Source: Halomonas sp. DQ26W (GTDB lineage Bacteria > Pseudomonadota > Gammaproteobacteria > Pseudomonadales > Halomonadaceae). Taken from it: a stretch of DNA of 64,000 nt. The stretch is from contig NZ_QPKI01000012.1 in NCBI RefSeq assembly GCF_003339685.1, positions 36,528 through 100,527 on the forward strand, read 5' to 3'. Position numbers and translations under genes: made by a program. Position 1 is the first letter of the stretch; each line of letters starts with the position of its first letter. The notes beneath the pieces are model-generated. The model was not told the origin of the DNA. It saw nothing but the letters and a program-made list of their open reading frames with translations, and made no database searches. This document shows, piece by piece, positions 54,714 to 63,879 of this stretch.

Positions 54714-56432
54714 ATGCTCAAGCGTTACCTACCGATACTGACATGGCTGCCTCACTATAACCGCCGACTGTGCGGTGCCGACCTGCTGGCCGGAGCCATC
54801 GTCACCATGATGGTGATACCGCAGTCATTGGCCTATGCCATTCTTGCCGGACTTCCGCCGGTAGTAGGGCTCTATGCCAGTCTGCTCCCGCTGCTGGCCT
54901 ATACCCTGCTTGGGACCAGCCGCACGCTTGCCGTGGGCCCGGTGGCGATTATCGCGCTGATGACCGGTGCTGCCCTTAGCGATGTCGCCTCGCCAGATAG
55001 CGCGGCATATCTCCAGGCGGCCCTGGTGCTGTCACTGCTCTCCGGATTGATGTTGGTTATCATGGGCATGCTTCGCATGGGATTTCTGGCCAACTTTCTG
55101 AGTCACCCGGTAATAGCCGGTTTCCTGTCCGCTTCCGGCATCTTGATTGCAGCCAGCCAGGCCGGTCACCTGCTAGGTATCGACGCCACTTCCACCGCAC
55201 TGTTGCCACGTATCTCGGAGTTGGTCTCCGGATTACCGGGAGTCCACCTGCCCACACTGGCCCTGGGTGGTGGCTGCCTGCTGTTTCTGATTCTGCTACG
55301 ACTGCGCGGCAAGCGGGCTTTACGGGGACTCGGCCTACCCGGCAACCTAGCCGATCTGCTTACCCGAGCCGGCCCCGTTCTCGCCGTGGTGGTCACCACC
55401 TGGATTACCTGGTATTTCGACCTTGCGGCACAGGGTGTGGCCGTCATCGGCGACATACCCCAGGGACTGCCACCCTTGACACTCCCCGGCTTCGACGCCT
55501 CGCTGTGGCGGGCACTGTTGATACCCGCTTTCTTGATCAGTGTGGTGGGCTTTGTCGAGTCCGTCTCCATGGGGCAGATGCTTGCTGCCCGACGACGCGA
55601 GCGCATCTCACCCAACCAAGAGTTGGTCGGGCTCGGTGGGGCCAACCTGGCAGCGGCCTTTTCTGCCGGCATGCCGGTCACGGGGGGGCTATCGCGTACG
55701 GTAATCAACTATGATGCGGGCGCACGCACACCGCTTGCCGGTTTTTTTGCCGCCATCGGTATCGGCGTGATCACGCTGTACTTCACTCCGGTCCTCTACC
55801 ATCTGCCCATTGCCACTCTGGCCGCCACCATCACCGTGGCAATTCTGACCCTCGTGGACCTCCCCATGATCCGCCAGACCTGGCGCTACTCACGCAGCGA
55901 CTTCTCAGCCATGGCGTTGACCATCCTGCTGACACTGGTCGAAGGCGTGGAAGCCGGAATCATCAGCGGTGTCGCACTTTCCATTGGCCTGTTCCTCTAC
56001 CGTACCAGCCGCCCCCACAGTGCATTGGTGGGCCGCATACCCGACACCGAGCACTTTCGCAACGTCGAACGTCATGACACCGAGACCATCAGCCACCTGG
56101 CCCTGTTGCGAATCGACGAAAGCCTCTATTTTGCCAATGCCCGCTACCTTGAGGATACCGTCTACGATCTGGTCGCCACTCGCCCCGAACTCGAGCACGT
56201 GGTATTGATCTGCTCGGCGGTCAATCTGATCGATGCCTCGGCCCTGGAAAGCCTGGACGCCATCAATGCGCGACTCTCCGACTCTAGAGTGACGCTGCAC
56301 CTGGCTGAAGTGAAGGGTCCGGTCATGGACCAACTCAAGCGCAGCGATTTTCTTGACGACATGACCGGACGGGTGTTCCTGAGCACCTATGCGGCCTGGC
56401 GCGAGCTGTCCCGTCCGTTCTCCACGGATTAA
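54714..56432 (+). CDS. SulP-family anion transporter with STAS domain
   Basis: 572 residues. The N-terminal part has 10-12 hydrophobic helices, with the SulP signature GLPPVVGLYASLLPLLAYTLLGTSRTLAVGPVAI. A STAS domain lies at about 445-560 (FANARYLEDTVYDLVATRPELEHVVLICSAVNLIDASALESL). SulP proteins carry sulfate, bicarbonate or dicarboxylates. The neighbouring metY favours sulfate, but they are divergent genes and the substrate is not shown. Confidence 0.92.
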   Translation: MLKRYLPILTWLPHYNRRLCGADLLAGAIVTMMVIPQSLAYAILAGLPPVVGLYASLLPLLAYTLLGTSRTLAVGPVAIIALMTGAALSDVASPDSAAYLQAALVLSLLSGLMLVIMGMLRMGFLANFLSHPVIAGFLSASGILIAASQAGHLLGIDATSTALLPRISELVSGLPGVHLPTLALGGGCLLFLILLRLRGKRALRGLGLPGNLADLLTRAGPVLAVVVTTWITWYFDLAAQGVAVIGDIPQGLPPLTLPGFDASLWRALLIPAFLISVVGFVESVSMGQMLAARRRERISPNQELVGLGGANLAAAFSAGMPVTGGLSRTVINYDAGARTPLAGFFAAIGIGVITLYFTPVLYHLPIATLAATITVAILTLVDLPMIRQTWRYSRSDFSAMALTILLTLVEGVEAGIISGVALSIGLFLYRTSRPHSALVGRIPDTEHFRNVERHDTETISHLALLRIDESLYFANARYLEDTVYDLVATRPELEHVVLICSAVNLIDASALESLDAINARLSDSRVTLHLAEVKGPVMDQLKRSDFLDDMTGRVFLSTYAAWRELSRPFSTD

Positions 56433-56461
56433 CCAGTGGTCGCCGCTGCTCCTCGCGCCAA

Positions 56462-56510
56462 AAGCGGCTATACCTTGGTTGTATTTTGCGCTTTTTTTCT
56501 CTAACCAAGC
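56462..56510 (+). terminator. interleaved inverted repeats after the SulP gene
   Basis: AAAGCG (56462-56467) can pair with CGCTTT (56490-56495), which begins a T7 run. CTTGGTT (56475-56481) can pair with AACCAAG (56504-56510). The two pairings interleave and could not form together without a pseudoknot. The first with its T-run may act as a weak terminator. Confidence 0.35.
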
Positions 56511-56607
56511 ACCTTGCTTCCCAATCTTTTCCAAAGACTTATCAAATAGTTGACGCGCACATTCCGCCAAGCGGACGAGCAATTCTCGCGACAATGGCAA
56601 GCATGCG

Positions 56608-56636
56608 TTGACACCGCGTCACCGGCTTCCTAGTAT
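56608..56636 (+). promoter_or_regulatory. sigma70 promoter of the TRAP operon
   Basis: TTGACA (56608-56613) and TAGTAT (56631-56636) are separated by exactly 17 bp, 66 bp before the TAXI gene. This is the best promoter match in the window. Confidence 0.75.
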
Positions 56637-56701
56637 CGAGTGCAGTTTCGGAATCAAATACCGCACAGCAAAACAACAATCGCATTTACAGGAGTCGCTC
56701 T

Positions 56702-57862
56702 ATGCGCCAGCTCTCTCGCTCACTCATTGTCGCCACCCTGCCACTCTCGCTGCTATCCGCTAGCGTGGCCCAGGCAGCCGAGGTCGAACTTCCGGGCACC
56801 ATGGCCTGGACCGCCTACGGCACCAATTCAAGTGGCTATGCCCAGGCCGTGGCCATCGGCAACATGCTGCAGAATAAATACGGTACCTCAGTGCGTATCC
56901 TGCCCGGCGACAATGACGTCTCGCGCATGACACCGCTCAAGCAGGGCCGCGTCGATCTGTGCGCCTGCGGCATTGCCAGCTACTACGGCGCTGAAGGCGT
57001 CATGATGTTTGCCCACCGCGACTGGGGCCCCCAGCCCATCCGCGTGATTACCACCTCTACCGCTTCGTTCGGCCTCTCGCTGGCGGTGGCCGGCGATCTC
57101 GACATCGAGACGCCAGCTGACCTGGCCGGCAAGCGTATCGCCTATATCCGCGGCGATGACGCCCTGAACAAGGGCACAGAAGCCTACCTTGCCTTCGGTG
57201 GATTGACCTGGGACGACGTGGAGCGCGTCGACTTTCCCGGCTATGCCCGCTCCTTCGACGGCATCATTGCCGGCAACGTCGATGCCTCCTTCACCACCAC
57301 CGTGACCCCGCCTGCGCAGCAACTCGCAAGCAGTCCTCGCGGAATCAGCTGGCCGGTATTGGACCCCGACAATGCCGAGGGCTGGGAGCGCATGATGGCA
57401 GTAGCGCCGTACTTTCGCCCCCATGAGGTGACAGCCGGTGCTGGTGACGTCAGCGCCGACAACCCTGTGCCCAGCGCCAGCTACCCCTATCCGATCGTGG
57501 TCGGCAACCAGGATCTCGATGACAAGGTGGCCTACGGCCTGATCAAGGCGCTGCAGGAAAACTACGACGACTACAAGGACGCCGCACCCGGTGCCGTGGG
57601 TTACGCCTTCGAATACCAGGATCTGAAATGGGTCATTCCATTCCACGATTCGGTTGTCGAGTACTACGAGGAGATCGGCGTCTGGACAGACGAAATGCAG
57701 GCGCATCAGGCGTCGCTGGTGGGACGTCAGGAACTGCTCGTCGCCACCTGGAACAACTTCCTAACTGATGCTCCTACAGACGAGGATGAGTTCCGCGATG
57801 CCTGGATGCAGGCGCGTGCCGAGGCGCTAAGCGGCGCTGGTCTCGATCCTGTTTTCCAGTAA
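56702..57862 (+). CDS. TAXI-family TRAP transporter solute-binding protein
   Basis: 386 residues with AGGAG upstream. The signal peptide ends near residue 23 (VAQAAE). MAWTAYGTNSSGYAQAVAIGNMLQNKYGTSVRILPG is the TAXI opening, with DLAGKRIAYIRGDDALNKGTEAYL in the second lobe. It binds a solute in the periplasm for the TRAP permease encoded 66 bp downstream. TAXI ligands known elsewhere include glutamate and other carboxylates; the local genes suggest a dicarboxylic or fatty-type acid. Confidence 0.9.
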   Translation: MRQLSRSLIVATLPLSLLSASVAQAAEVELPGTMAWTAYGTNSSGYAQAVAIGNMLQNKYGTSVRILPGDNDVSRMTPLKQGRVDLCACGIASYYGAEGVMMFAHRDWGPQPIRVITTSTASFGLSLAVAGDLDIETPADLAGKRIAYIRGDDALNKGTEAYLAFGGLTWDDVERVDFPGYARSFDGIIAGNVDASFTTTVTPPAQQLASSPRGISWPVLDPDNAEGWERMMAVAPYFRPHEVTAGAGDVSADNPVPSASYPYPIVVGNQDLDDKVAYGLIKALQENYDDYKDAAPGAVGYAFEYQDLKWVIPFHDSVVEYYEEIGVWTDEMQAHQASLVGRQELLVATWNNFLTDAPTDEDEFRDAWMQARAEALSGAGLDPVFQ

Positions 57863-57928
57863 GTCAAGTCCTCTCAGCCAGACCCTGGGGCGGCCTTGCC
57901 GCCCCTTCCCCGATTCACGGACGCCGCC

Positions 57929-59953
57929 ATGACCAACCCCACTCCCCCTGCAGATTCGACGCGCGAGCTCAAGGAAAAGGTCACCCACGTTCGTCCGCTT
58001 CCCCCTGCACTGCGCTGGATTCCCGGCGCAGTGACGGTCGTGCTGCTGCTGATGACCCTGGATTACCTGTTCAACCTTGGCTGGTTGCGCTTCGTCACCG
58101 GGTTGGAGACCCAGTTCTACTACGCTGTGGTGGCCCTGCTGCTGCCGCTTGTCTATCTGTTGTGGCCGCTCAAGGCCTCGCTGCAGTATCGACCGATACC
58201 CTGGTATGACTACGCCCTGAGCATCGCGACGCTGATCGTTGGTGGCTACTTCGTCTATCACGCCGAATCTATTCTCGAGCGCGGTTGGGCCTTCGCCGCC
58301 CCCGATATTGCCATCATGGCAAGCTATGCCTGGTGGCTGCTTATCATAGAGGCGGCCCGTCGCGCCGGCGGCTGGCCCATTGCCATCATCGTTTCGCTGT
58401 TCTCGCTGTACCCGCTGGTCGCAGATATCGTGCCAGGGCCGATCCAGGCGTTCCCCTCCACGCTGGAGGAGACCGCCATGTACCACACCATGAGCACCGA
58501 GAGCATCATGGGCGTGCCGCTTCAGGCATTTGCCGGCCTGGTAATCGGTTTCCTGGTGTTCGGCGTAGTGTTGCAGAAGAGCGGAGGTGGCAAGTTCTTC
58601 ATCAACCTGGCCTTCGCGCTGCTCGGTCACGTCCGCGGCGGCCCGGCCAAGGTGTCGATTTTCTCCAGCGGTCTCATGGGCTCGATGAGCGGCAGCGTGA
58701 TCAGCAACGTGCTGACCACAGGTGTGCTTTCAATCCCCGCCATGCGCCGTATCGGCATGGGCCGCTCTTTTTCCGGCGGCGTTGAGGCCTGCGCTTCCAC
58801 CGGTGGGGTGCTGATGCCACCGGTGATGGGGGCAACTGCCTTCGTCATGGCGATGTTCCTCGACGTTCCCTATGCGGCCATTGCGCTGGCCGCGGTCATT
58901 CCCTCGATTCTCTATTTCCTCGGGCTATTCATCCAGATCGATGCCTACGCTGCGCGCCACGATATCAAGGGGCTTCCCGCCGCTGAATTACCCTCACTGT
59001 TACAGACGCTGAAGGAGGGCTGGTACTTCATCTTCGTCTTCGCGCTGCTGGTATGGATGCTGTTGGTAATGCAGCGTGAGGCAGTGGCACCGTTCTACGC
59101 CACCGCTTTGCTGCTGGTACTTAACCAGTTCTCGCGCCACAACCGCTGGGGCCTACGCGAGTTGGGCGAGTCGCTCTCCTCGGCGGCCAAGCTGTTCGCC
59201 GAGCTGATTGCCATTCTGGCCGGCGTCGGCATGCTGGTCGGTGCACTATCTATGACCGGTCTCTCAGGCACCATTGCCAACGACTTCATCCATATCGCCG
59301 GTGGCAGCGTGCCGCTGCTGCTGATCATGGGCGCCCTGACCAGCTTTGTGCTCGGCATCGGCATGACCGTTACCGCCGCCTACATCTTCCTCGCGGTGGC
59401 GCTGGCCCCTGCGCTGATCCAGGGTGGAGGGCTCGATCCCATGGCGGTCCATATGTTCATTCTCTACTGGGGCATGCTGAGTTTCATCACCCCACCCGTG
59501 GCACTGGGGGCATTTGCCGCCGCCACCGTAGCCGGCGCACGCCCCATGGCCACTGGCCTGCAGGCCATGCGTCTGGGCAGCGTGATATACTTCATTCCCT
59601 TCCTTTTCGTGCTCAACCCGGCGCTGATCATGCAGGGCGAGCCGCTGCAGATCGGCCTGGTCTTCATTCAGGCACTGTTCGGCATCGTACTGTTCGCATC
59701 CGCCATGCAGGGCTATCTGATCGGCGTCGGCCGACTCGGCATAGGCGCCCTTTCCGAGACCCTCGTCCGAGGCCTGGTGCTAATGGCCGGCCTGCTTATC
59801 GCCTTGCCCGGTGGCGGTATGGTGCCACTCAGCCAGCTCGAACTGATCGCCTACGCTCTCGCCGCCCTGGTCCCTGCTGTGCTGCTGGCTCGCTGGAGCC
59901 AGCGCCGGGCACGGCCACATGCGGCGGCGCTGACGCCGCCCACGGACTCATGA
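57929..59953 (+). CDS. TRAP transporter permease, fused 4TM/12TM (DctQM-type)
   Basis: 674 residues from the ATG at 57929. The first four helices (about 30-180) are the small-subunit part and the remaining 12 or more the large subunit, the fused form normal for TAXI systems. [47 protein letters not shown] and [17 protein letters not shown] are characteristic. It imports the TAXI-bound solute with Na+. In operon with its binding protein; the beta-oxidation genes begin 55 bp after. Confidence 0.93.
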   Translation: MTNPTPPADSTRELKEKVTHVRPLPPALRWIPGAVTVVLLLMTLDYLFNLGWLRFVTGLETQFYYAVVALLLPLVYLLWPLKASLQYRPIPWYDYALSIATLIVGGYFVYHAESILERGWAFAAPDIAIMASYAWWLLIIEAARRAGGWPIAIIVSLFSLYPLVADIVPGPIQAFPSTLEETAMYHTMSTESIMGVPLQAFAGLVIGFLVFGVVLQKSGGGKFFINLAFALLGHVRGGPAKVSIFSSGLMGSMSGSVISNVLTTGVLSIPAMRRIGMGRSFSGGVEACASTGGVLMPPVMGATAFVMAMFLDVPYAAIALAAVIPSILYFLGLFIQIDAYAARHDIKGLPAAELPSLLQTLKEGWYFIFVFALLVWMLLVMQREAVAPFYATALLLVLNQFSRHNRWGLRELGESLSSAAKLFAELIAILAGVGMLVGALSMTGLSGTIANDFIHIAGGSVPLLLIMGALTSFVLGIGMTVTAAYIFLAVALAPALIQGGGLDPMAVHMFILYWGMLSFITPPVALGAFAAATVAGARPMATGLQAMRLGSVIYFIPFLFVLNPALIMQGEPLQIGLVFIQALFGIVLFASAMQGYLIGVGRLGIGALSETLVRGLVLMAGLLIALPGGGMVPLSQLELIAYALAALVPAVLLARWSQRRARPHAAALTPPTDS

Positions 59954-60008
59954 GCTACCGTTTGCACGACTCGTTCTCCTCCACTCCAGATACTGGGAGA
60001 TCCACCCC

Positions 60009-61433
60009 ATGACGACTCCGGTCACATACCAGCGCCATGACGATATCGGTGTGATCGTCATCGACAACCCGCCGGTTAACGCCCTGGGCCAGGCCGTACG
60101 CCAAGGCCTGGTGGAGGCCATTGCACAGGGCAACGAAGACCCCGAAGCTCGCGTCCTGGTGCTGGTCACTCGCGGCAGGACCTTCATCGCCGGTGCCGAT
60201 ATTCGCGAGTTCGGCAAGCCGCCCCAGGCGCCGATCCTGCCGGACGTGATCAGGCACCTGGAGGCCAGCGCCAAGCCTATCGTGGCCGTCCTGCACGGCA
60301 CGGCCCTCGGTGGCGGGCTCGAAGTCGCTCTGGGCTGCCAGCTTCGGGTCGCCCTGCCCGGCACCCGGGTGGGTCTGCCCGAGGTCAAGCTGGGGCTGCT
60401 GCCGGGCGCCGGTGGCACCCAGCGGCTGCCACGCCTGGCCGGCATCGCGGCGGCGCTCGACCTGATCACCAGCGGACGTTTCGCAGCCGCGGACGAGGCG
60501 CTAGAACTCGGTATCGTCGATGCCTTGGCGGACACCAACGACCCTCTCGAAGCCGGCCTGGCAGCGGCGCGAGACGTGCTGGCCGGCAAGCACTCGCCGC
60601 GGGTAACCGGCGAGCTGCCCCCCCCCGCGGCCGATCCAGTGGCCATCGAGCGCTACCGCGCCAGGCTCGAACGGGAGGTACCCGAGCTCTATTCACCGTT
60701 CCGTTGCATCGAGGCGATCGCCGCCAGCAGCGAAGGCAGCCTGGCCGAGGGCCTGCGCCGCGAGCGTGAGTTGTTCGCCTCCTGCATGGACTCGCCCCAG
60801 CGCGCCGGGCTGATCCATGCTTTCTTTGCGGCCCGCGCCCCTCACAAGGTCCCTCATGCCGGCGAGATTCCCGCTCTGACCCATCTAGCCCTGATCGGAG
60901 AGCATCTTCTTTTCGAGCGCCTGAGTGGCAAGGCCGAGGGCGCCGGCATTCAACTCAGCGACGCCATCATCGAGAACTCCCAGGCCTGCCTGGTAGCCCC
61001 TGAAGCCAACGTGGAGTGCTCTGCGCACTGCCTGCGCATCGCCATGTTGTCGCCTACCGACGCCGGAGAGCTCGACTCCATCGATGCCGATCTGGCGTTG
61101 GTTGTTGCTGAACAAGGCGGTATGGCGGAACTGGTTACCCTGCGTGCAGACGCTGGGCAGCAGCAGGCCGCGGCCAATGCCCTCAAGGCATTGCGCCAGG
61201 CAGTCGTGGTGAGCCGCCAGGGAAGCGTGCTGGCCACGCTGACCAAAGCAGCCCAGAACGATGTCGCCAATCCCCACGCAGCCATGGAGGCGGCCAGCCT
61301 GATGCTTGCCGAAAGCGGCTGGGCTTACCGCAACAGCGATATCGACCTGCTCGCCATCGAGTCACTCGACTACCCGCGCCACCTCGGCGGCCCCCATCGC
61401 CAGGCCGGCCAGAGCCCCGGAGGAGAAGCCTGA
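60009..61433 (+). CDS. enoyl-CoA hydratase fused to a degenerate 3-hydroxyacyl-CoA dehydrogenase part (PimF-like)
   Basis: 474 residues, GGGAG upstream. Residues 1-190 are a complete crotonase domain with the oxyanion hole [14 protein letters not shown] and both catalytic glutamates (LEVAL and [22 protein letters not shown]). The linker [19 protein letters not shown] is that of FadB-type multifunctional proteins. The following Rossmann domain should read VIGAGTMGGGIA but here gives [13 protein letters not shown], so the NAD loop is lost; the SNTS and HFFSP motifs are also missing. Only the end, [19 protein letters not shown], still recalls the C-terminal dehydrogenase repeat. Full proteins have about 700 residues. 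Hydratase activity is likely, dehydrogenase activity not. Confidence 0.85.
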   Translation: MTTPVTYQRHDDIGVIVIDNPPVNALGQAVRQGLVEAIAQGNEDPEARVLVLVTRGRTFIAGADIREFGKPPQAPILPDVIRHLEASAKPIVAVLHGTALGGGLEVALGCQLRVALPGTRVGLPEVKLGLLPGAGGTQRLPRLAGIAAALDLITSGRFAAADEALELGIVDALADTNDPLEAGLAAARDVLAGKHSPRVTGELPPPAADPVAIERYRARLEREVPELYSPFRCIEAIAASSEGSLAEGLRRERELFASCMDSPQRAGLIHAFFAARAPHKVPHAGEIPALTHLALIGEHLLFERLSGKAEGAGIQLSDAIIENSQACLVAPEANVECSAHCLRIAMLSPTDAGELDSIDADLALVVAEQGGMAELVTLRADAGQQQAAANALKALRQAVVVSRQGSVLATLTKAAQNDVANPHAAMEAASLMLAESGWAYRNSDIDLLAIESLDYPRHLGGPHRQAGQSPGGEA

Positions 61434-62626
61434 TGAACCTCGATTTCAGCGCCGAGGAGCAAGCGTTTCGTGGGGAAGTCCGTGACTTCCTGGGCGCCGC
61501 GCTTCCTGGTGACATCCGCGAACGCGTACGCCTCGGCCGGCAACTCTCAGCCGACGACCATCTGTGCTGGCAGAATATCCTCAGCGAACGCGGCTGGCTC
61601 GGTGCCAACTGGCCGCAGGAACATGGCGGCCCCGGCTGGGGCCCGGTTGAGCGACACATCTTCGACGAGGAGTGTGCCGCAGCCCATGCCCCGACCATCG
61701 TGCCCTTCGGGGTCAGCATGGTCGCACCGGTGATCATGAAGTTCGGCAGCGAGCCGCAGAAACGCCATTACCTGCCGCGCATCCTCGCCAACCAGGACTG
61801 GTGGTGCCAAGGCTACTCCGAACCCGGTGCTGGCTCGGACCTGGCCAGCCTGCGCACCCGCGCTGTACGCGAGGGCGATGAGTATGTCGTCACTGGCCAG
61901 AAGACCTGGACCACTCTGGGACAGCACGCCAACATGATGTTCTGTCTGGTGCGCACCGATCCCGAGGCAAAGAAGCAAGCCGGCATCAGCTTCCTGCTGA
62001 TCGATATGCAAAGTCCAGGTATCAGCGTCAGGCCCATCGTCACCCTCGATGGCGCCCAGGAGGTCAACGAGGTATTCCTCGATGAGGTACGCGTCCCGGT
62101 AGCCAACCGTATCGGGGCAGAGGGCCAGGGCTGGACCTGCGCCAAGTTCCTGCTTACCCATGAGCGCACCGGTATCGCCGGACTTGGCCACGCAAAGCAG
62201 GCGCTGCGCCATCTCAAGTCGCTGGCGGGTCGGCTCCAGCACCGCGGCCGCCCGCTGCTCGAACTGCCGAGCTTCCGTCAGCGAGTGGTCAAAGCGGAAA
62301 TCGAACTGATGGCGCTGGAGGTTACCCACCTGCGCGTGCTCGCCGCCGCCCGTGACGGTGGGGCCCCGGGTGCCGAGAGCTCACTGCTCAAGGTACGCGG
62401 TTCGGAGCTTCGCCAGGAGCTCAGCGAGCTGACCCGCCGCGCTCTGGGTCCCGCGGCGCTGCCCTTCTTCCCCGACTACCTGTACGGCGAGCAGAAACTG
62501 GAGCCCGAGCGAGCCGAAAATGCCGCGGTGAGCGCTCAGTACTTCAACCGCCGCAAGCTCTCGATTTATGGCGGCAGCAACGAGATCCAGAAGAGCATCG
62601 TCGCCAAGACGCTGCTCGGTATGTAA
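61433..62626 (+). CDS. acyl-CoA dehydrogenase, pimeloyl-CoA dehydrogenase large-subunit (PimC) type
   Basis: 397 residues; the ATG overlaps the hydratase stop (TGATG). FAD and substrate motifs are WWCQGYSEPGAGSDLASLRT, VTGQKTWTTLGQHANMMFCLVRTD and the C-terminal YGGSNEIQKSIVAKTLLGM. The long [20 protein letters not shown] start and overall sequence resemble PimC of dicarboxylate degradation. It would form a heteromer with the next gene product. It introduces the 2,3 double bond of the acyl-CoA and passes electrons to ETF. Confidence 0.88.
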   Translation: MNLDFSAEEQAFRGEVRDFLGAALPGDIRERVRLGRQLSADDHLCWQNILSERGWLGANWPQEHGGPGWGPVERHIFDEECAAAHAPTIVPFGVSMVAPVIMKFGSEPQKRHYLPRILANQDWWCQGYSEPGAGSDLASLRTRAVREGDEYVVTGQKTWTTLGQHANMMFCLVRTDPEAKKQAGISFLLIDMQSPGISVRPIVTLDGAQEVNEVFLDEVRVPVANRIGAEGQGWTCAKFLLTHERTGIAGLGHAKQALRHLKSLAGRLQHRGRPLLELPSFRQRVVKAEIELMALEVTHLRVLAAARDGGAPGAESSLLKVRGSELRQELSELTRRALGPAALPFFPDYLYGEQKLEPERAENAAVSAQYFNRRKLSIYGGSNEIQKSIVAKTLLGM

Positions 62627-62651
62627 CCGGTCGGCATGTTAAGGAGCCCCC

Positions 62652-63755
62652 ATGGATTTTTCCTACAGCGACGAGCAGCGCATGCTCGCCGATACCCTGG
62701 AGCGCCTGGTCGCCGATCAGGCGCCAACCGAGAATGACGCCCTGCCCGGGGAGCCCTCTACCCTGTGGGGCACCTTCGCCGAACTGGGCCTGCTGCAGTT
62801 ACCCTTTACCGAGGAGGTTGGTGGCCTGGGCGGTGACGGCATCGACGTGATGATCGTGATGCAGGCGCTTGGCCGTGGCCTGGTGCGAGAGCCCTACCTG
62901 GCCGGCCTGCTGCTACCCGGCACCCTGCTGGCCAGCCTGGCAGACGCCCCACAGCAAGAGCGTTGGCTGACCCCTCTGCTGGCAGGCGAACTTCGGCTAG
63001 CGCTGGCCTGGCAGGAAGCCGCCGCCCGCCATGATGCCCACGCCATCACCACTCGCGCACATCGACAGTCGAACGGCTGGTTGATCAACGGTGCCAAGCA
63101 GGTAGTGCTGGCGGCCGATTCAGCCACGGCACTGCTGGTTACCGCCCGGATCGATGACGGCACGCTCGCCGTCTTCCTGGTACCTGCCGACACCCCGGGG
63201 CTTGAGCGCAGCGACTACCCCACTCTCGACAACCAGGCAGCAAGCGATGTGCAGCTGAAGGATGTCGTACTATCCCACGACGCTCGTCTCGGTGAAGACG
63301 CCGCAGAAGCCCTGGATAAGGTATTGGCATTGGGTCGCGCCGCGCTCTGCGCCGAGGCGGTGGGCGCCATGGAGGTCGCCTGCGAACAGACACTGGCCTT
63401 CCTCAAGGAACGGCGTCAGTTCGGTGCCCCGCTGGCAAGCTTCCAGGTACTGCAACACCGCATGGTCGACATGCATTTGCACCTGGAGCAGTCTCGCTCG
63501 ATGGCGATTCTCGCCGCCGCCAGCCTCGAGCGCCCCGCCGACGAACGCGACTACCGAGTTGCCGCGGCCAAGGCTTACTGCGGAGAAGCCGCCCGCTTCG
63601 TCGCCGAACAGGCCATTCAGCTCCACGGCGCCATGGGCATGACCGAGGAGTGTCGAATCTCCCACTACGCCAGGCACCTTGTGATGTTCGACCACCACCT
63701 GGGTGACGTGGATCATCACCTGGAGTTCGTCGGCGAGCGGCTTTCGGCTGCCTGA
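62652..63755 (+). CDS. acyl-CoA dehydrogenase, pimeloyl-CoA dehydrogenase small-subunit (PimD) type
   Basis: 367 residues with AAGGAG upstream. MDFSYSDEQRMLADTLERLVADQ and LWGTFAELGLLQLPFTEEVGGLGGDGIDVMIVMQALGRGLVREPYL are PimD-like. The C-terminal motif QLHGAMGMTEECRISHYARHL replaces the usual QIHGGIGF type. The protein is shorter than single-gene acyl-CoA dehydrogenases, as expected of the partner subunit. A terminator follows. Confidence 0.88.
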   Translation: MDFSYSDEQRMLADTLERLVADQAPTENDALPGEPSTLWGTFAELGLLQLPFTEEVGGLGGDGIDVMIVMQALGRGLVREPYLAGLLLPGTLLASLADAPQQERWLTPLLAGELRLALAWQEAAARHDAHAITTRAHRQSNGWLINGAKQVVLAADSATALLVTARIDDGTLAVFLVPADTPGLERSDYPTLDNQAASDVQLKDVVLSHDARLGEDAAEALDKVLALGRAALCAEAVGAMEVACEQTLAFLKERRQFGAPLASFQVLQHRMVDMHLHLEQSRSMAILAAASLERPADERDYRVAAAKAYCGEAARFVAEQAIQLHGAMGMTEECRISHYARHLVMFDHHLGDVDHHLEFVGERLSAA

Positions 63756-63789
63756 ACCATCGTCTAACCAGCAACTTACAACGATAAGC

Positions 63790-63813
63790 AAACGGCCCCT
63801 TGCGGGGCCGTTT
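63790..63813. terminator. intrinsic terminator after the acyl-CoA dehydrogenase operon
   Basis: AAACGGCCCC (63790-63799) pairs with GGGGCCGTTT (63804-63813), loop TTGC, followed by GTGTTTACATTTT. It lies 35 bp after the stop and also downstream of etfA on the other strand, so it can serve both. Confidence 0.85.
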
Positions 63814-63817
63814 GTGT

Positions 63818-63855
63818 TTACATTTTGCTTTCAACTTCCAGCAGGAGTTCGAACC
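63818..63855 (-). pseudogene. degenerate second copy of the etfA 3' end
   Basis: On the minus strand this reads FELLLEVESKM followed by TAA, against [11 protein letters not shown] and TAA at the end of etfA 62 bp away. About 29 of 37 bases match without gaps, including the stop codon. It is a short fragment of a former tandem copy, or of a gene end left by recombination. Confidence 0.6.
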
Positions 63856-63879
63856 GACCGACCACCAGAGCGATCTTCC

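Noticed and set aside
56590..56612. Sigma54 promoter (TGGCA...TTG) before the TAXI gene
   Set aside because: The required GG and GC elements are not at the correct spacing, whereas a near-consensus sigma70 promoter overlaps the site.
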